Notes: generated by a model from the letters alone, not told the origin. Positions 1-10,101 are shown, counted from the stretch's first letter. The stretch: DNA of 64,000 bases from Lachnospiraceae bacterium (GCA_910575075.1 CAJTCY010000002.1:158563-222562); one strand, 5' to 3'. Numbers and translations are program-made.

Positions 1-1
1 G

Positions 2-637
2 GTCATCTGCATCGTAGGTTCCAGCGGCTGCGGCAAAAGCACTCTGCTCCGCGCCATATGCGGGCTGGATTCTGACCATGAGGGAACTGTATGGATTGAC
101 GGAATTGAAATTACAGGTCCAAACAAACATAGGGGTATGGTGTTCCAGGAACACAGGCTTTTTCCCTGGCTTACGGTATCTCAGAATGTTGGATATGCCT
201 TAAACGGTATTTCCAAGGAAGAAAAACAGGAAAAAGTAAAACAATACATTGAACTGGTCGGATTAAATGGATTTGAAAACTCCTATCCGCGGGAGCTTTC
301 CGGCGGGATGGCACAGCGGGCCGGAATTGCGCGGGCGCTGGTCAACAATCCTTCGGTACTGTTTTTGGACGAGCCCTTCGGCGCATTGGACGCCTTTACA
401 AAAATATCCATGCAAAAGGAATTAAAGCGGATTCAAAAACGGTCTCATACCACTATGCTGCTTGTCACCCATGATATTGACGAAGCAGTATATCTGGCGG
501 ACCAGATCATTGTAATGTCAGAAAGACCTGGCCGGATTCAGCGCATTGTCCCTGTCGAACTTCCAGAACCGCGTGACCGCAATAGCTATGAATTTGTGGA
601 AATCAGAAAAATTATTTACAATGAATTTTTTAACTGA
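2..637 (+). CDS. ABC transporter ATP-binding protein, sulfonate/nitrate/taurine type (5' truncated by window)
   Basis: This is the cytoplasmic ATPase of an importer; the reading frame is open from base 2, so the start lies outside the window. The Walker A loop (GSSGCGKST) is the first thing visible. It is followed by a Q-loop (VFQEHRLFPW), an ABC signature (LSGGMAQR), Walker B (VLFLDEPFGALD) and an H-loop (LLVTHDIDEA). The Q-loop wording and the LSGGM signature are typical of the SsuB/TauB/NrtD family. A substrate-binding lipoprotein follows 60 bp downstream on the same strand, which fits an importer operon; the permease would lie upstream, outside the window. The substrate cannot be read from sequence. 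The family call is secure, the substrate is not. Confidence 0.9.
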   Translation, partial: VICIVGSSGCGKSTLLRAICGLDSDHEGTVWIDGIEITGPNKHRGMVFQEHRLFPWLTVSQNVGYALNGISKEEKQEKVKQYIELVGLNGFENSYPRELSGGMAQRAGIARALVNNPSVLFLDEPFGALDAFTKISMQKELKRIQKRSHTTMLLVTHDIDEAVYLADQIIVMSERPGRIQRIVPVELPEPRDRNSYEFVEIRKIIYNEFFN

Positions 638-697
638 TTTCTGAACAATAATATCAAAAAACACAATTGAATGCAGATTTTGAAAGGAGTAAGTAAA

Positions 698-1732
698 ATG
701 AAAAAAACTCGTATTTTATCTTGCCTTACCGCCCTGGCGCTTGGTATTACCATGCTGTCTGGCTGCGGTTCTTCCTCTGAGACAAAGGATTCTGATAACG
801 CTGGCGCAAATAACAGCTCTTCTGTTGTAAATATTGCCATTCAGCCGTCAGCCGCTTTTATTCCTCTGTACATTGCCCGTGAAAACGGCTGGATAGAAGA
901 AGCCCTCAAAGAACAAGGTGTTGAAGTAAACTGGAACGAATTCGAGTCTGGTCCCCCAATGAACGAATCCCTTGCTTCTGGCAGTTCTGACATCGGGGTT
1001 ATGGGAGACGTGCCTGCTGTATCATCTATTGCCGCCGGCCAGAAAAATGAAATTATTGCAACGGCTGCAGACGGAGCAAAATCCTATGCCATGTTAGTAA
1101 GCGCTGATTCAGATATTGCCTCTGTTACGGATTTAAAAGGTAAAAAAGTTGGAGCAACCGTTGGTTCTACTGCTCACAATCTAATTGATAAAATTTTGGC
1201 AAAAAACAATCTGGACATTAACTCTGATATTGAATTGGTAAACATCTCTACTGGAGACGCAGCAACTGTTTTATCCACAGGCGCCGTAGATGCTGTGGCA
1301 ATCTGGGAACCTAACGTGACAAGACTTGTAGCCGACGGCACTGCAAAAATTATCGGCGAAGGTCCCGACTGCGGGCTGCTGGGCGTAAATCCCATCATTG
1401 CGAGAGCAGAGTACGCTCAGAATAATCCAGAAGTGATCCGTGTAATTATTGAACAGTATGCCCGAGGCGTTGCGGCGCTCGATAACCTGGATGAGAATGT
1501 TAAAAAGAAAGTAGCTGACGCTCTTTCCTTAGACCCAGAGTTATTAGCCGATGTAGCTGCAAAATATGAATATACTGTAAAAATATCTGACGCAGACGTA
1601 GAAAACCTGCAGGACACCATTTCTTTCCTTGTGAAAATCGGAAATCTCGATAAAGAATATGAAATCAAAGATTATGTAAAAAGAGATTATGTTGAAAATG
1701 CAGATATTGCTCAGTATATAAATGTTAAATAA
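698..1732 (+). CDS. ABC transporter substrate-binding lipoprotein, SsuA/NMT1 type
   Basis: This is an extracytoplasmic solute-binding lipoprotein partnering the ATPase just upstream. The N-terminus is a lipoprotein signal: MKK then a hydrophobic stretch and the lipobox LSGC, with the lipidated Cys near residue 23, followed by a Ser/Asn-rich linker. The body has the SsuA/NMT1 pattern: PLYIARENGW near the start of the mature protein, GSSDIGVMGDVP, and DLKGKKVGATVGSTAHN. The start at 698 is chosen because AAAGGAG lies 10 bp upstream and the signal peptide begins there; an in-frame ATG at 671 has no such site. Length of about 344 residues is normal. The ligand could be a sulfonate, nitrate or a pyrimidine-like compound; it cannot be resolved from sequence. 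Confidence 0.9.
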   Translation: MKKTRILSCLTALALGITMLSGCGSSSETKDSDNAGANNSSSVVNIAIQPSAAFIPLYIARENGWIEEALKEQGVEVNWNEFESGPPMNESLASGSSDIGVMGDVPAVSSIAAGQKNEIIATAADGAKSYAMLVSADSDIASVTDLKGKKVGATVGSTAHNLIDKILAKNNLDINSDIELVNISTGDAATVLSTGAVDAVAIWEPNVTRLVADGTAKIIGEGPDCGLLGVNPIIARAEYAQNNPEVIRVIIEQYARGVAALDNLDENVKKKVADALSLDPELLADVAAKYEYTVKISDADVENLQDTISFLVKIGNLDKEYEIKDYVKRDYVENADIAQYINVK

Positions 1733-1847
1733 TGATTTATTATTTTAAATTTAAAAACTCAGGCAATTGATTTATCAATTTTATTATTAGTGGCAGAAAT
1801 TTTCCGCTCCAAAAATTTTATAACGGCAATTTACTTTGCAAATTATC

Positions 1848-1899
1848 TTTGTCTCAGCATAGAGCAGTTGAAAAATAATCTATGCTGGGACAAATTTTT
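1848..1899 (+). terminator. Intrinsic terminator after the importer operon
   Basis: A 15-bp stem (1848-1862 with 1880-1894, one G-T pair) is followed by a short T run. It ends the transporter transcript. The surrounding 1733-2124 stretch is AT-rich and shows no other gene. Confidence 0.7.
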
Positions 1900-2124
1900 G
1901 CAAAAATATGATTTTAATCTATACATATTTTGAATCTAATTCAAAATATGAAATTATTAATTTTTAATTTAATTATAAAATTTACTCCAAGGCGTATCTG
2001 GAAACCAGAAAAAAGAAGCTATTGAAAAAGCACATTACCTTGAAACGCGCACAGAGAAATGCCCGCACTTCAAACCGAAATGCAGGCATTCATCAGGCTC
2101 TTGTCTATGGACCTTATCTTAACA

Positions 2125-5100
2125 CTATTCTGATTCTGTCTCTGGTGTATTGATGGCATAGGCTATCAAATAAATTCTCTCTGCCCCGTTCGGCGCCTTC
2201 ACAGTCACACGGTCTGTATAATAGTAAATATCTGACACATAGTTATCTTCATCATCATAATAATAATGACTGTCAGATTCCTCTTCATACCTCCAGCCCG
2301 CATCTCCTTTGTGAACTGTGCTCACTTCACTTCCCTCTGGCACTTCCAGCCTGTAACTGCTTCCAAGATCCGCATTATTTCCTTTGACATAGATCTTATA
2401 CACTTTTTCTGTCGTGGCTGCACTTTCTTCTCCCTCTGCCGCCGGCAAATACATAGTGTCAGGATAATTTGAAACTTCTGTATGCACATAAACGTTTTCC
2501 GCATCACTGATTCCTCTTACCGTTGCTCCACTCGCATCCTGGGCGTAAGCAATCAAATAGATTCTCTCTGTCCCATTAGAGGCCTTCACAGTCACACGGT
2601 CTGTATAATAATAAATATCTAACACCTGGTTATCTTCATCATCATAATAAGAATAACTTTCAGACTCATTTTCATATCTCCAGCCCGCATCTCCTTTGTG
2701 GATCGTGCTGACTTCACTTCCCTCTGGCACTTCCAGCCTGTAACTGTTTCCAAGATCCGCATTATTTCCTTTGACATAGATCTTATACACTTTTTCTGTC
2801 GTGGCTGCACTTTCTTCTCCTTCTGCCGCCGACAAATACATGATGCTATAATACTCGGAAACTCTTGTATGCACATAAACGTTTTCCGCATCACTGATTC
2901 CTCTTACCGTCGCTCCGCTTTCGTCCTGGGCGTATGCAATCAAATAGATTCTCTCTGCCCCGTTAGACGCCTTCACAGTCACACGGTCTGTATAATAGTA
3001 AGTATCTGACACATAGTTATCTTCATCATCATAATAATAATGACTGTCAGATTCCTCTTCATACCTCCAGCCCGCATCTCCTTTGTGAACTGTGCTCACT
3101 TCACTTCCCTCTGGCACTTCCAGCGTATAACTGCTTCCAAGCTCCGCATTATTTCCTTTGACATAGATCTTATATACTTTTTCTGTCGTGGCTGCACTTT
3201 CTTCTCCCTCTGCCTCCGGCAAATACATGGTGTCAGGATAATCGGAAACTTCTGTATGCACATAAACGTTTTCCGTATCACTGATTCCTCTTACCATTGC
3301 TCCGCTCGCATCCTGGGTGTAGGCTACCACATAAATTCTCTCCGCCCCGTTAGAAGCCTTCACAGTCACACGGTCTGTTAAATAGAAAATATCTGATATC
3401 CCGTTATCTTCATCATCATAATAATAACGACTTACAAACTCCGCACTATACCTCCAGCCCGCATCTCCTTTATGAATGGTACTGGTAATTTGTCCCCCCT
3501 CCGGCAACGTCAGTTTGTAACTGGTTCCCAGGTTTTTACTGTTTCCTTTGGCATAGATTACATACACTTCCTCGAATTCGGTTAAGGTTTCCTCTCCTTC
3601 TGGAACTTCCAGCATCATTTCTGAAATCGTTGTGTCAATGCATGTATATACATAGGGATTTTCCTTATCTGTAATGGCGCTTACAATGGCCTCTCTGTCA
3701 TCCTGGGAATAAGCAATCAGATAAATTCTCTGTGCTCCATTAGACGCCTCTACGGTAACACGATCCATATAATAATAAACAGCCTCCACATAATCTTTTA
3801 TCGTCTCATCATAATATTCGTGCTTTCTGGATTCGCTGATATAATTCCAGCCTGCCTCTCCCTTGCGGATGGTACTGACAATTCTGCTTCCTTCTGGAAT
3901 TTCCAATTTATAGTTAGTTCCTAAACTCTTCTCAGCTCCTCTCAGATAGATCATATACACATCCTCAGCAGCATCTTCCTCTCCTTCTGCAGGCTTCAAG
4001 GATACTCTGTTGGAAGAATTAGCAATATAAGCATCCACATATCTGTTGGCAGTGTCTGTAATTCCTTTTACAATGGTTCCGCTCTCATCCTGCTGGTAAG
4101 ACACCAAATACATAACTGTTATGGTTGAGTTTTTAACTACAATTTTTGCCTGAAATTCTGACGCATAGCTCCAGTTTTCATCTGCATAGCTAATCTCTGC
4201 GTTGGCGCCTTCTGGAACTACCGCCTGAAGGTCATTGGGACATTCTGCTCTTTCACCCACCAGGTCTACCCTGTAATACTTCTCCTTGGTCTGGCTTGCA
4301 GTAGATAATCCGTCTGAAATATCCACAGAATAGATCTTACTCTGCGCACTGGTAAGCTCACGAATCCGAAGTCCGCTGATATCCTGTTTATAAATCACCG
4401 GATAGGTCTGCTGGTCGCCCGTTGACTCTTCCGTAACTGTAACTATGCCACACTCATCATACTCATCATTTGTGTTGCTGTATGACGCCGTATAGCCTGG
4501 ATTCGTTTTAATGTTCAGAGAGCCGTCATCTCCCAGCGCAGCTTCACTTCCAGTAATATACAGCTCACTGTCATATTTCAGATATACTTTCTTTAGTCCA
4601 TTTTGGGCGCTGCTGATCCCACGAATGTTGCAGGATAAATCTGATTTTCCATAGATAATATAATAAATCCTTTGTTTTCCGCTGTCTGCAGTCACCGTAA
4701 TCTTAGCATTAGAAGATGCATAATCCCAGCTCTCAGAGCCTGTTGTATATTCTACTTCCGCAGAAGCTCCTGCCTTTGTATGTACCTGCAGATTCTTGCC
4801 CAGCTCAGAATTCATTCCCTGCAAATGAATGGTATAGTAGATTCCGGAAGTACTTGCAGACATATCACTGTCATAATAAGTATACAGGTTATCAGGATCA
4901 TAAACTCCTATGATTTCTGCGTCTGAAGTATCTTCATAGTAATAGATATTGTATACCTGCTTTGCACCATTCGTATTTGTGACTACCATTACGGTTTCTA
5001 TTGTCTGGTCATAGTAGTCTTCATCCTCCCCATAATATTTATCGGGATCAATCAATTTATAGGCCGCCCCCGGTGAAACCTCTGCGGTCCAGCTGGTTCC

Positions 5101-8100
5101 CATTTGCTTATTCTCACCATAAACACGGTAAGAAGCAGTATAATCTTCTTCATACCAGTCCCAATAACTGGTCATTTCCTGATCTGTTATGCGGTTTTTT
5201 GTATCTGTAATCTTAAGCAGTTCCGCACCAAAAGGCTTATAATAAACCAAATAATCTCTTACTGCTTCTGTGCCATCCTTCTTCAAATGCAGAACCAGAT
5301 CTACTTTATCTCCATAAGTCCAAGTTCCTTCTTCTGCATCTGCGGCATATTCCATAGAGGTAAGGCTGACGCCTTCCTTTAGCTGAATCTTAAGATTCCT
5401 GCCTATCTCTGCATTGTTTCCGCCAGTGTAACCACACCGTGCATAATCCAGCTCTCTTTTCCATCCTGTATTGTCAGGGTCCTTGATATCCTCTACCCAG
5501 TTCTCTCTTTCCGACTGATAATAATTAAAATAGTAATTCGTAGAGACGCCAAGCGTCTGATTCTGCAAAATCAAACGATATCCAAAATCATAATAATATT
5601 GGTTATCCTCATTGATATTTATTTTTTCAAGTTCATAAGATGCGCCTGCATCCTGCAAAATTACCTCAAAGTCTGTCAAGGTCTCTGCGCTTCCATGTAC
5701 ACTATACAGCTCATGGTCAGATCTGAAATAATTATAGTCGTCTGCCACTTCTCCTTCTACTTTTATCTGGCTCATGGTCAGTCCATTCTGCAGTTTCTTA
5801 AGCAGCGCCTGCAGTTTCGCCAGATAATCGTCAAGCTGTGCGTCAGTTGTCTTCTTTAAGAGATAATTTCTGGCCGCATCATCAATGAGCTGCTGATCCT
5901 GGGCAAATGCCGCCGCATCTGTCACTTCAAACTGTGTCAGTTGATTGAGAATTGTACCAATCTGCGCGCGCACAGACGTATTGGGTTTTCCATTGTAGAC
6001 CTCATCTGCCACTGTAAATGTTCCTGTTTCATTGTTATAGCTTCCAACGAACCATACACCGCCTGTTTTCTCTGGCATATTAATGGTATCAATCATCCGG
6101 CTGCCTTTATAAATTTTTACCACCGGCTTAGATGTATAGATGTGATTTCCTGTGCCTCCATTTGTATAATCCTGTACAAACACCTTATACTGCCCTGCTG
6201 TGAGAGTTTTAACCGTAATTGTCTCAGGTCCCTCAAAAGCTTTATCATCTACATCAAGTTCCGCAAAGTTTGGAACATATCTTCCATCCATCAGATACCC
6301 TGACCAGGAAGACCGATCCGAGAAATAGACGCCATACTCTCTATTTTCAAATGGATTTGGCCCATACAGGTGAATATCGAGATCGGCGCTGACTCCTTCT
6401 TTTTCTCCGTCCCATGTAAGAACAAACCTCACTTCATCGGAATCCAGTGTCTTAGACAGCGTCATATTCCGAGTGACAGTTGCCTCTGACTGAACAGAAA
6501 TATTTTCATAAGCGGACATATATTCTGGTTCATCTGATTCATCCCGGACCTGTATGGTGTATTGGCCAGGCGTTATATCAGAAAATTTATAAGCGCCCTC
6601 TGTATTTGAAATCACTTTTTTCACTTCATTTGTAGTGATGTTATTGATTCCCTTCCGCAGAATCACAGAAAGCCCTTTGTCTATTGGCTTTCCAGTTGAA
6701 GCGTCAACCAGCACGCCAGTAACCGCGCCTGCTTTGCCGGCCTCATCCATGATAATAATATCGCTTACCTCATATTCCCTGTCTTGATTATAATTATTGT
6801 CAATATAAATATTCTGCGTGATAAGCTGATAACCTTCTGCTTCTACAACAACCACATAATTGCCTATCCTTACTGAATCAAATGTATATCTGCCTGCATC
6901 ATCTGTCTTTTGCTTCTTCGTACTGCTGCCATCCAGGTAAACAGATATATTATCATTTGTAATATTCATGGAGTAACGTACCAGATATACGGTTGCTTCT
7001 ACTGTTTCTGCCGTTTCTTCCGCATATTTGCTAATCTTACCTGTAACCGTCGTTTCTGGCAGATCTTTTAAATCTTCACTGTTTTCTGCAATTACTGTCC
7101 TGTTCTCACCTGAACTGTCTATGGTAACAGAGATCATGCCAAGACCGTTAATTTCCGGAACATCATTCTCTCCACTGACCCTGACGGCTGTCTGTTCGCC
7201 TCCAGGACCCACCACCAATTTATATTTTGTAGTAGAATAGATATCCAAAGGCACATAAGTTGTTATTTCTCCGTAATCTTCAGCTCCATTATAATATTCA
7301 CAATTGATTGGGCTGGCCGTAGAATCACCTTTTACCAGAACTTTGGCTGCAGAAGCAATTAAAAGTTCCTGCAGATTTCCATTATTATCTACGGTAATAG
7401 ATTCTGTACTGTCCAAAAGATACACATTGGGCGTGCCATTTGAATCAACCACCAGATGGCCTGCCGGACTGTCTATGTAAATCTGGTTCCCACTCTTTTC
7501 ACACCAGGTATCTTCTGCGATATTCTTAATTAAAACCTGTTTAAACTGCGCATTGTTGTCAATTGTAGCTTTCGGCGCATCAACAATAAGTGTAACATTC
7601 TCATAAGTTCCCTGAGGAATTGTTATCTGGCTCTCATCTGTTTTTAATGTAACCAGTACATCCTCTGCCTCCGCTGCCGAGCTGCTTAATATCTCTGTCA
7701 GTTCCTGCCCGGAAGAAGCTTCCTTTGAAACTACTCCCTCTTCTGAGACGGTCACTTCCATGGATGCAGATACTCTGCTGTCCTGCTGTGATACTGCCGT
7801 GATTGTTGCTTTTCCCGGCGTCAGTCCCTTTATGTCTCCTTTTGCGGACACTACCGCCACAACACTGTCATCGGAACTGGACCAGGTAATATCCTGATCT
7901 GCCACTTCTGTCACCGGGTCAAAAGCAGCGTTACATTGTTTCTTTTCCCCAATTTTCAGAGAAAGCTCCTGCTGCTCTAAGCTAATGGAAAATTTCGGTG
8001 TATCTCCAGGTACATCTGGAACAGGTGGATTGGGATCAGGTGTTGGATTTGGTGTTGGATCTGGTGTTGGTGTCGGAACCGGACTTGGTGTCTCAGGCTT

Positions 8101-8688
8101 TTTATTCGCAGCGGTTACATTGATAACCTTCTTTATTTTTGAACGGTCTGCCGCCAGAATCGTGATCTTGGCATTTCCTGGTTTTAATGCCTTTACCGTT
8201 CCCTTATTGCTCACTGAAACAATGGAAGGTTTATTGCTTTTGTAAATCAATCTTTTAATCGATGCATTCTTAGGTGAAACTGCGGCCGATATTTTGGAAG
8301 ACTGCCCAACGTTAAGCGTTAAGTTGGAAGCCATAATTTTCTTAACAGGTGTTCCAATGGTAATTTTACAGGTAGCCCTCTTTTTTCCCGCAGTCACTGA
8401 AATGGTAGCTTTACCCTTCGATGCCTTTGCCTGGACAACGCCTTTGTTATTCACTGTCACAATTCTTCTGTTACTGGATTTCCAGGTAAGCTTTGCCTTG
8501 GCTGATTTCGGCGCTATCGTTGCCTTTAACCTCAGCTTTTCTCCCTTTTTCAATACGTATTCCTTATACTTAAGTGTAACTTTTTTGACGGCAGGTTTCT
8601 TCGCCGCCTGTGTCTGTACTGGCACAAGACTGACAACTAACATCAGTGTCAGCAATAGCGCCAGCAGCCTTTTTCCCTTCTTCAGCAT
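2125..8688 (-). CDS. Very large secreted surface protein with Ig-like (BIG2) domains, carboxypeptidase-regulatory-like domains and C-terminal tandem repeats
   Basis: The 2187-residue protein starts with a Sec signal (MLKKGKRLLALLL... ending VQTQAA) behind AAAGGAGGA. Two BIG2-like beta domains follow (about residues 30-195), then a Pro/Thr linker (about 200-230, PTPDPTPNPTP), a third BIG2-like domain (about 233-315), two beta-sandwich carboxypeptidase-regulatory-like domains (about 545-750, DDAGRYTFDSVRIGNY and TEGAYKFSDITPGQY), and a YfaP-like stretch (DLDIHLYGPNP). The rest is a series of diverged to near-identical repeats of about 129 residues, each with DRVTVKASNGAERIYLIAY, reminiscent of cadherin-like beta-sandwich repeats. 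No LPxTG motif, membrane anchor or catalytic domain is visible at the C-terminus, so how it stays on the cell is unclear. Role in adhesion or matrix is inference only. Confidence 0.8.
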   Translation of the reverse strand: MLKKGKRLLALLLTLMLVVSLVPVQTQAAKKPAVKKVTLKYKEYVLKKGEKLRLKATIAPKSAKAKLTWKSSNRRIVTVNNKGVVQAKASKGKATISVTAGKKRATCKITIGTPVKKIMASNLTLNVGQSSKISAAVSPKNASIKRLIYKSNKPSIVSVSNKGTVKALKPGNAKITILAADRSKIKKVINVTAANKKPETPSPVPTPTPDPTPNPTPDPNPPVPDVPGDTPKFSISLEQQELSLKIGEKKQCNAAFDPVTEVADQDITWSSSDDSVVAVVSAKGDIKGLTPGKATITAVSQQDSRVSASMEVTVSEEGVVSKEASSGQELTEILSSSAAEAEDVLVTLKTDESQITIPQGTYENVTLIVDAPKATIDNNAQFKQVLIKNIAEDTWCEKSGNQIYIDSPAGHLVVDSNGTPNVYLLDSTESITVDNNGNLQELLIASAAKVLVKGDSTASPINCEYYNGAEDYGEITTYVPLDIYSTTKYKLVVGPGGEQTAVRVSGENDVPEINGLGMISVTIDSSGENRTVIAENSEDLKDLPETTVTGKISKYAEETAETVEATVYLVRYSMNITNDNISVYLDGSSTKKQKTDDAGRYTFDSVRIGNYVVVVEAEGYQLITQNIYIDNNYNQDREYEVSDIIIMDEAGKAGAVTGVLVDASTGKPIDKGLSVILRKGINNITTNEVKKVISNTEGAYKFSDITPGQYTIQVRDESDEPEYMSAYENISVQSEATVTRNMTLSKTLDSDEVRFVLTWDGEKEGVSADLDIHLYGPNPFENREYGVYFSDRSSWSGYLMDGRYVPNFAELDVDDKAFEGPETITVKTLTAGQYKVFVQDYTNGGTGNHIYTSKPVVKIYKGSRMIDTINMPEKTGGVWFVGSYNNETGTFTVADEVYNGKPNTSVRAQIGTILNQLTQFEVTDAAAFAQDQQLIDDAARNYLLKKTTDAQLDDYLAKLQALLKKLQNGLTMSQIKVEGEVADDYNYFRSDHELYSVHGSAETLTDFEVILQDAGASYELEKININEDNQYYYDFGYRLILQNQTLGVSTNYYFNYYQSERENWVEDIKDPDNTGWKRELDYARCGYTGGNNAEIGRNLKIQLKEGVSLTSMEYAADAEEGTWTYGDKVDLVLHLKKDGTEAVRDYLVYYKPFGAELLKITDTKNRITDQEMTSYWDWYEEDYTASYRVYGENKQMGTSWTAEVSPGAAYKLIDPDKYYGEDEDYYDQTIETVMVVTNTNGAKQVYNIYYYEDTSDAEIIGVYDPDNLYTYYDSDMSASTSGIYYTIHLQGMNSELGKNLQVHTKAGASAEVEYTTGSESWDYASSNAKITVTADSGKQRIYYIIYGKSDLSCNIRGISSAQNGLKKVYLKYDSELYITGSEAALGDDGSLNIKTNPGYTASYSNTNDEYDECGIVTVTEESTGDQQTYPVIYKQDISGLRIRELTSAQSKIYSVDISDGLSTASQTKEKYYRVDLVGERAECPNDLQAVVPEGANAEISYADENWSYASEFQAKIVVKNSTITVMYLVSYQQDESGTIVKGITDTANRYVDAYIANSSNRVSLKPAEGEEDAAEDVYMIYLRGAEKSLGTNYKLEIPEGSRIVSTIRKGEAGWNYISESRKHEYYDETIKDYVEAVYYYMDRVTVEASNGAQRIYLIAYSQDDREAIVSAITDKENPYVYTCIDTTISEMMLEVPEGEETLTEFEEVYVIYAKGNSKNLGTSYKLTLPEGGQITSTIHKGDAGWRYSAEFVSRYYYDDEDNGISDIFYLTDRVTVKASNGAERIYVVAYTQDASGAMVRGISDTENVYVHTEVSDYPDTMYLPEAEGEESAATTEKVYKIYVKGNNAELGSSYTLEVPEGSEVSTVHKGDAGWRYEEESDSHYYYDDEDNYVSDTYYYTDRVTVKASNGAERIYLIAYAQDESGATVRGISDAENVYVHTRVSEYYSIMYLSAAEGEESAATTEKVYKIYVKGNNADLGNSYRLEVPEGSEVSTIHKGDAGWRYENESESYSYYDDEDNQVLDIYYYTDRVTVKASNGTERIYLIAYAQDASGATVRGISDAENVYVHTEVSNYPDTMYLPAAEGEESAATTEKVYKIYVKGNNADLGSSYRLEVPEGSEVSTVHKGDAGWRYEEESDSHYYYDDEDNYVSDIYYYTDRVTVKAPNGAERIYLIAYAINTPETESE
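2137..4080 (-). repeat. Five ~387-bp tandem coding repeats
   Basis: Equivalent bases in successive units fall at 2165, 2552, 2939, 3326 and 3716, a period of 387, 387, 387 and 390 bp (129-130 codons). The three units nearest the 3' end of the gene are almost identical in DNA. The upstream ones are more diverged, indicating recent expansion at the C-terminus. Copy number is likely to vary between strains by recombination. Confidence 0.9.
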
Positions 8689-8871
8689 AAAAATCCTCCT
8701 TTTTTATAGTATGAAAAATGTAGTATCATTTTTCAAGCAAAACAAAAACCCAACTCCTTCCTGATCTATAATAACCATATCATATATCTACTTTATGTCA
8801 ATACTTTTGTCAAGAATCATCATACCATGAGGAGGTTTTCAGACACGCACTAAAGAAACAAATTTGTCTGA

Positions 8872-8944
8872 AGAGGCTGCCGCACTCATATAATCACACA
8901 TTCAAAAGATCTTGCAATTCATGTTCGTGTGACAACCTCTTTTG
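8872..8944 (-). terminator. Possible terminator hairpin after the MerR gene
   Basis: Arms 8872-8885 and 8927-8940 pair over 14 bp with two mismatches and a 41-base loop. It lies between two genes that read on the minus strand, downstream of the MerR gene. The loop is long and the T tract weak, so this is tentative. Confidence 0.4.
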
Positions 8945-8978
8945 ATTTAAGATTCTGTCCGCTCTCTACGGGTCTCTT

Positions 8979-9707
8979 TTATTTTCTGCAATAGACACGA
9001 ATCGCCTCAGCAGTAAACTCAGCCGTGCCCTCACCGCCCACACGGTCAATGTTCTGTGTGAACTCTCCGCCTCCAGCATACATTTCGCCCAAACTCAGCA
9101 AGATCTTTTCTGAACACTCATAAAAATACTTCGTAATATAATCCTGAAGCTTCTTTACCTGCATTCTTGCGGCTTCAGATTCTGGACTCTCATCCCTGAG
9201 ACTGCCAAACTCCTCAAATAGCTTCATAAAATTTTCCATAATTACATGTTCCTCTTCCTTCGTGCGGCTCTGTGATTTCTGCTCAAACTCTTGAAATTCT
9301 GGCGTTTTTCCCCATTGTTGTTTGGCACGTTCTGCATATTCATCAATCTTCTTTGTATCAAAAACTGAAAAATCCATGCTTCTCACTCCTATCATCTGTA
9401 TTCCACGGGCAAACGTAATCAAATTCTCCAAATGCTCTTTCTTCATTGTCAGCAATATAATCTGTTGCTCTAAAGCTTTGTTTCTGTCAAAGTCCGGACT
9501 GGACAAAATCTCTTTGATTTCTTTTAAAGGAAACTCCAACTCACGAAACAATAAAATCTGCTGCAGCCTTTCCAATGCTGTAACATCATACAGCCTGTAA
9601 CCAGCTTCTGAGTAATCCGTCGGCTTCAGTAATCCGATTTTATCGTAATACTGAAGAGTGCGCACGCTCACCCCTGCTGTTTTACTTACCTCATTTACCG
9701 TCATCAT
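8979..9707 (-). CDS. MerR-family regulator with TipAS ligand-binding domain
   Basis: The 242-residue transcription factor has an N-terminal MerR winged helix (TVNEVSKTAGVSVRTLQYYDKIGLLKP..., about residues 3-70), a dimerising coiled coil (about 75-115), and a C-terminal all-helical TipAS-like domain (about 120-242, ending GGEGTAEFTAEAI). TipAS domains bind thiopeptides or other hydrophobic drugs in known members, so an inducer of that kind is plausible. The start follows GGAGGACACAGCT; a second ATG follows at once. The gene stands alone, and its own promoter carries a MerR-type dyad, so self-activation is likely. No target transporter is adjacent. Confidence 0.88.
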   Translation of the reverse strand: MMTVNEVSKTAGVSVRTLQYYDKIGLLKPTDYSEAGYRLYDVTALERLQQILLFRELEFPLKEIKEILSSPDFDRNKALEQQIILLTMKKEHLENLITFARGIQMIGVRSMDFSVFDTKKIDEYAERAKQQWGKTPEFQEFEQKSQSRTKEEEHVIMENFMKLFEEFGSLRDESPESEAARMQVKKLQDYITKYFYECSEKILLSLGEMYAGGGEFTQNIDRVGGEGTAEFTAEAIRVYCRK

Positions 9708-9734
9708 AGCTGTGTCCTCCTTCCGTGTAACTAA

Positions 9735-9765
9735 ATCATATACTATTACGCTGCGTAGGAGTCAA
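9735..9765 (-). promoter_or_regulatory. MerR-type promoter with 19-bp spacer and central dyad
   Basis: On the minus strand, -35 TTGACT (9760-9765) and -10 TATGAT (9735-9740) are separated by 19 bp, not 17. The spacer is centred on TACGC-A-GCGTA, which extends as an imperfect dyad (ACT..TACGC-A-GCGTA..AGT, 9742-9762). Over-long spacers with a central operator are the hallmark of MerR-activated promoters. It sits directly upstream of the MerR gene. Confidence 0.85.
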
Positions 9766-9938
9766 CCGTTTTTTCATTTTTATTCGCTGATCAATTCTGT
9801 GATCTCCACTTTCGTAATTTTCAAGAAGACAGGAGGCAAAATGTCCGCAAGATTCTATTTTTCTTTATCACAATAACATTTTTACTATTTTGCAGCACCG
9901 CCTTATCATCCGTCTGCTTTTACTGTCTTTCTATAAAA

Positions 9939-10097
9939 CTAAACGCCATAATATTTTTTAATAGCATGTGCAACATATTCAGAGCAGCCATTTCCAAATT
10001 GATTGTCTGTCACTTCTGCCAATTTGGGAAATTCAAGATCAAGATATTCATTTACTAAATCCAACAGTATATTTCTTGCATTATCAAGGCAGAACAT
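9939..10097 (-). pseudogene. Fragment resembling the C-terminus of a TipAS domain
   Basis: A 52-codon open stretch ends in a pattern (GNGCSEYVAHAIKKYYG) that aligns with the last residues of the intact TipAS regulator at 8979-9707 (GGEGTAEFTAEAIRVY). It has no convincing ribosome binding site, begins inside a degraded transposase region and lacks any DNA-binding part. I take it as the tail of a second, otherwise lost MerR/TipAS gene. Confidence 0.45.
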
Positions 10098-10101
10098 TTT
10101 T

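Noticed and set aside
1951..2110. Hairpin near 2057-2090 as a terminator of the giant surface protein gene
   Set aside because: Short stem with a mismatch and no T run on the minus strand; not convincing.
2137..4080. Possible CRISPR array
   Set aside because: Units are 387 bp and coding, with no short repeats and unique spacers.
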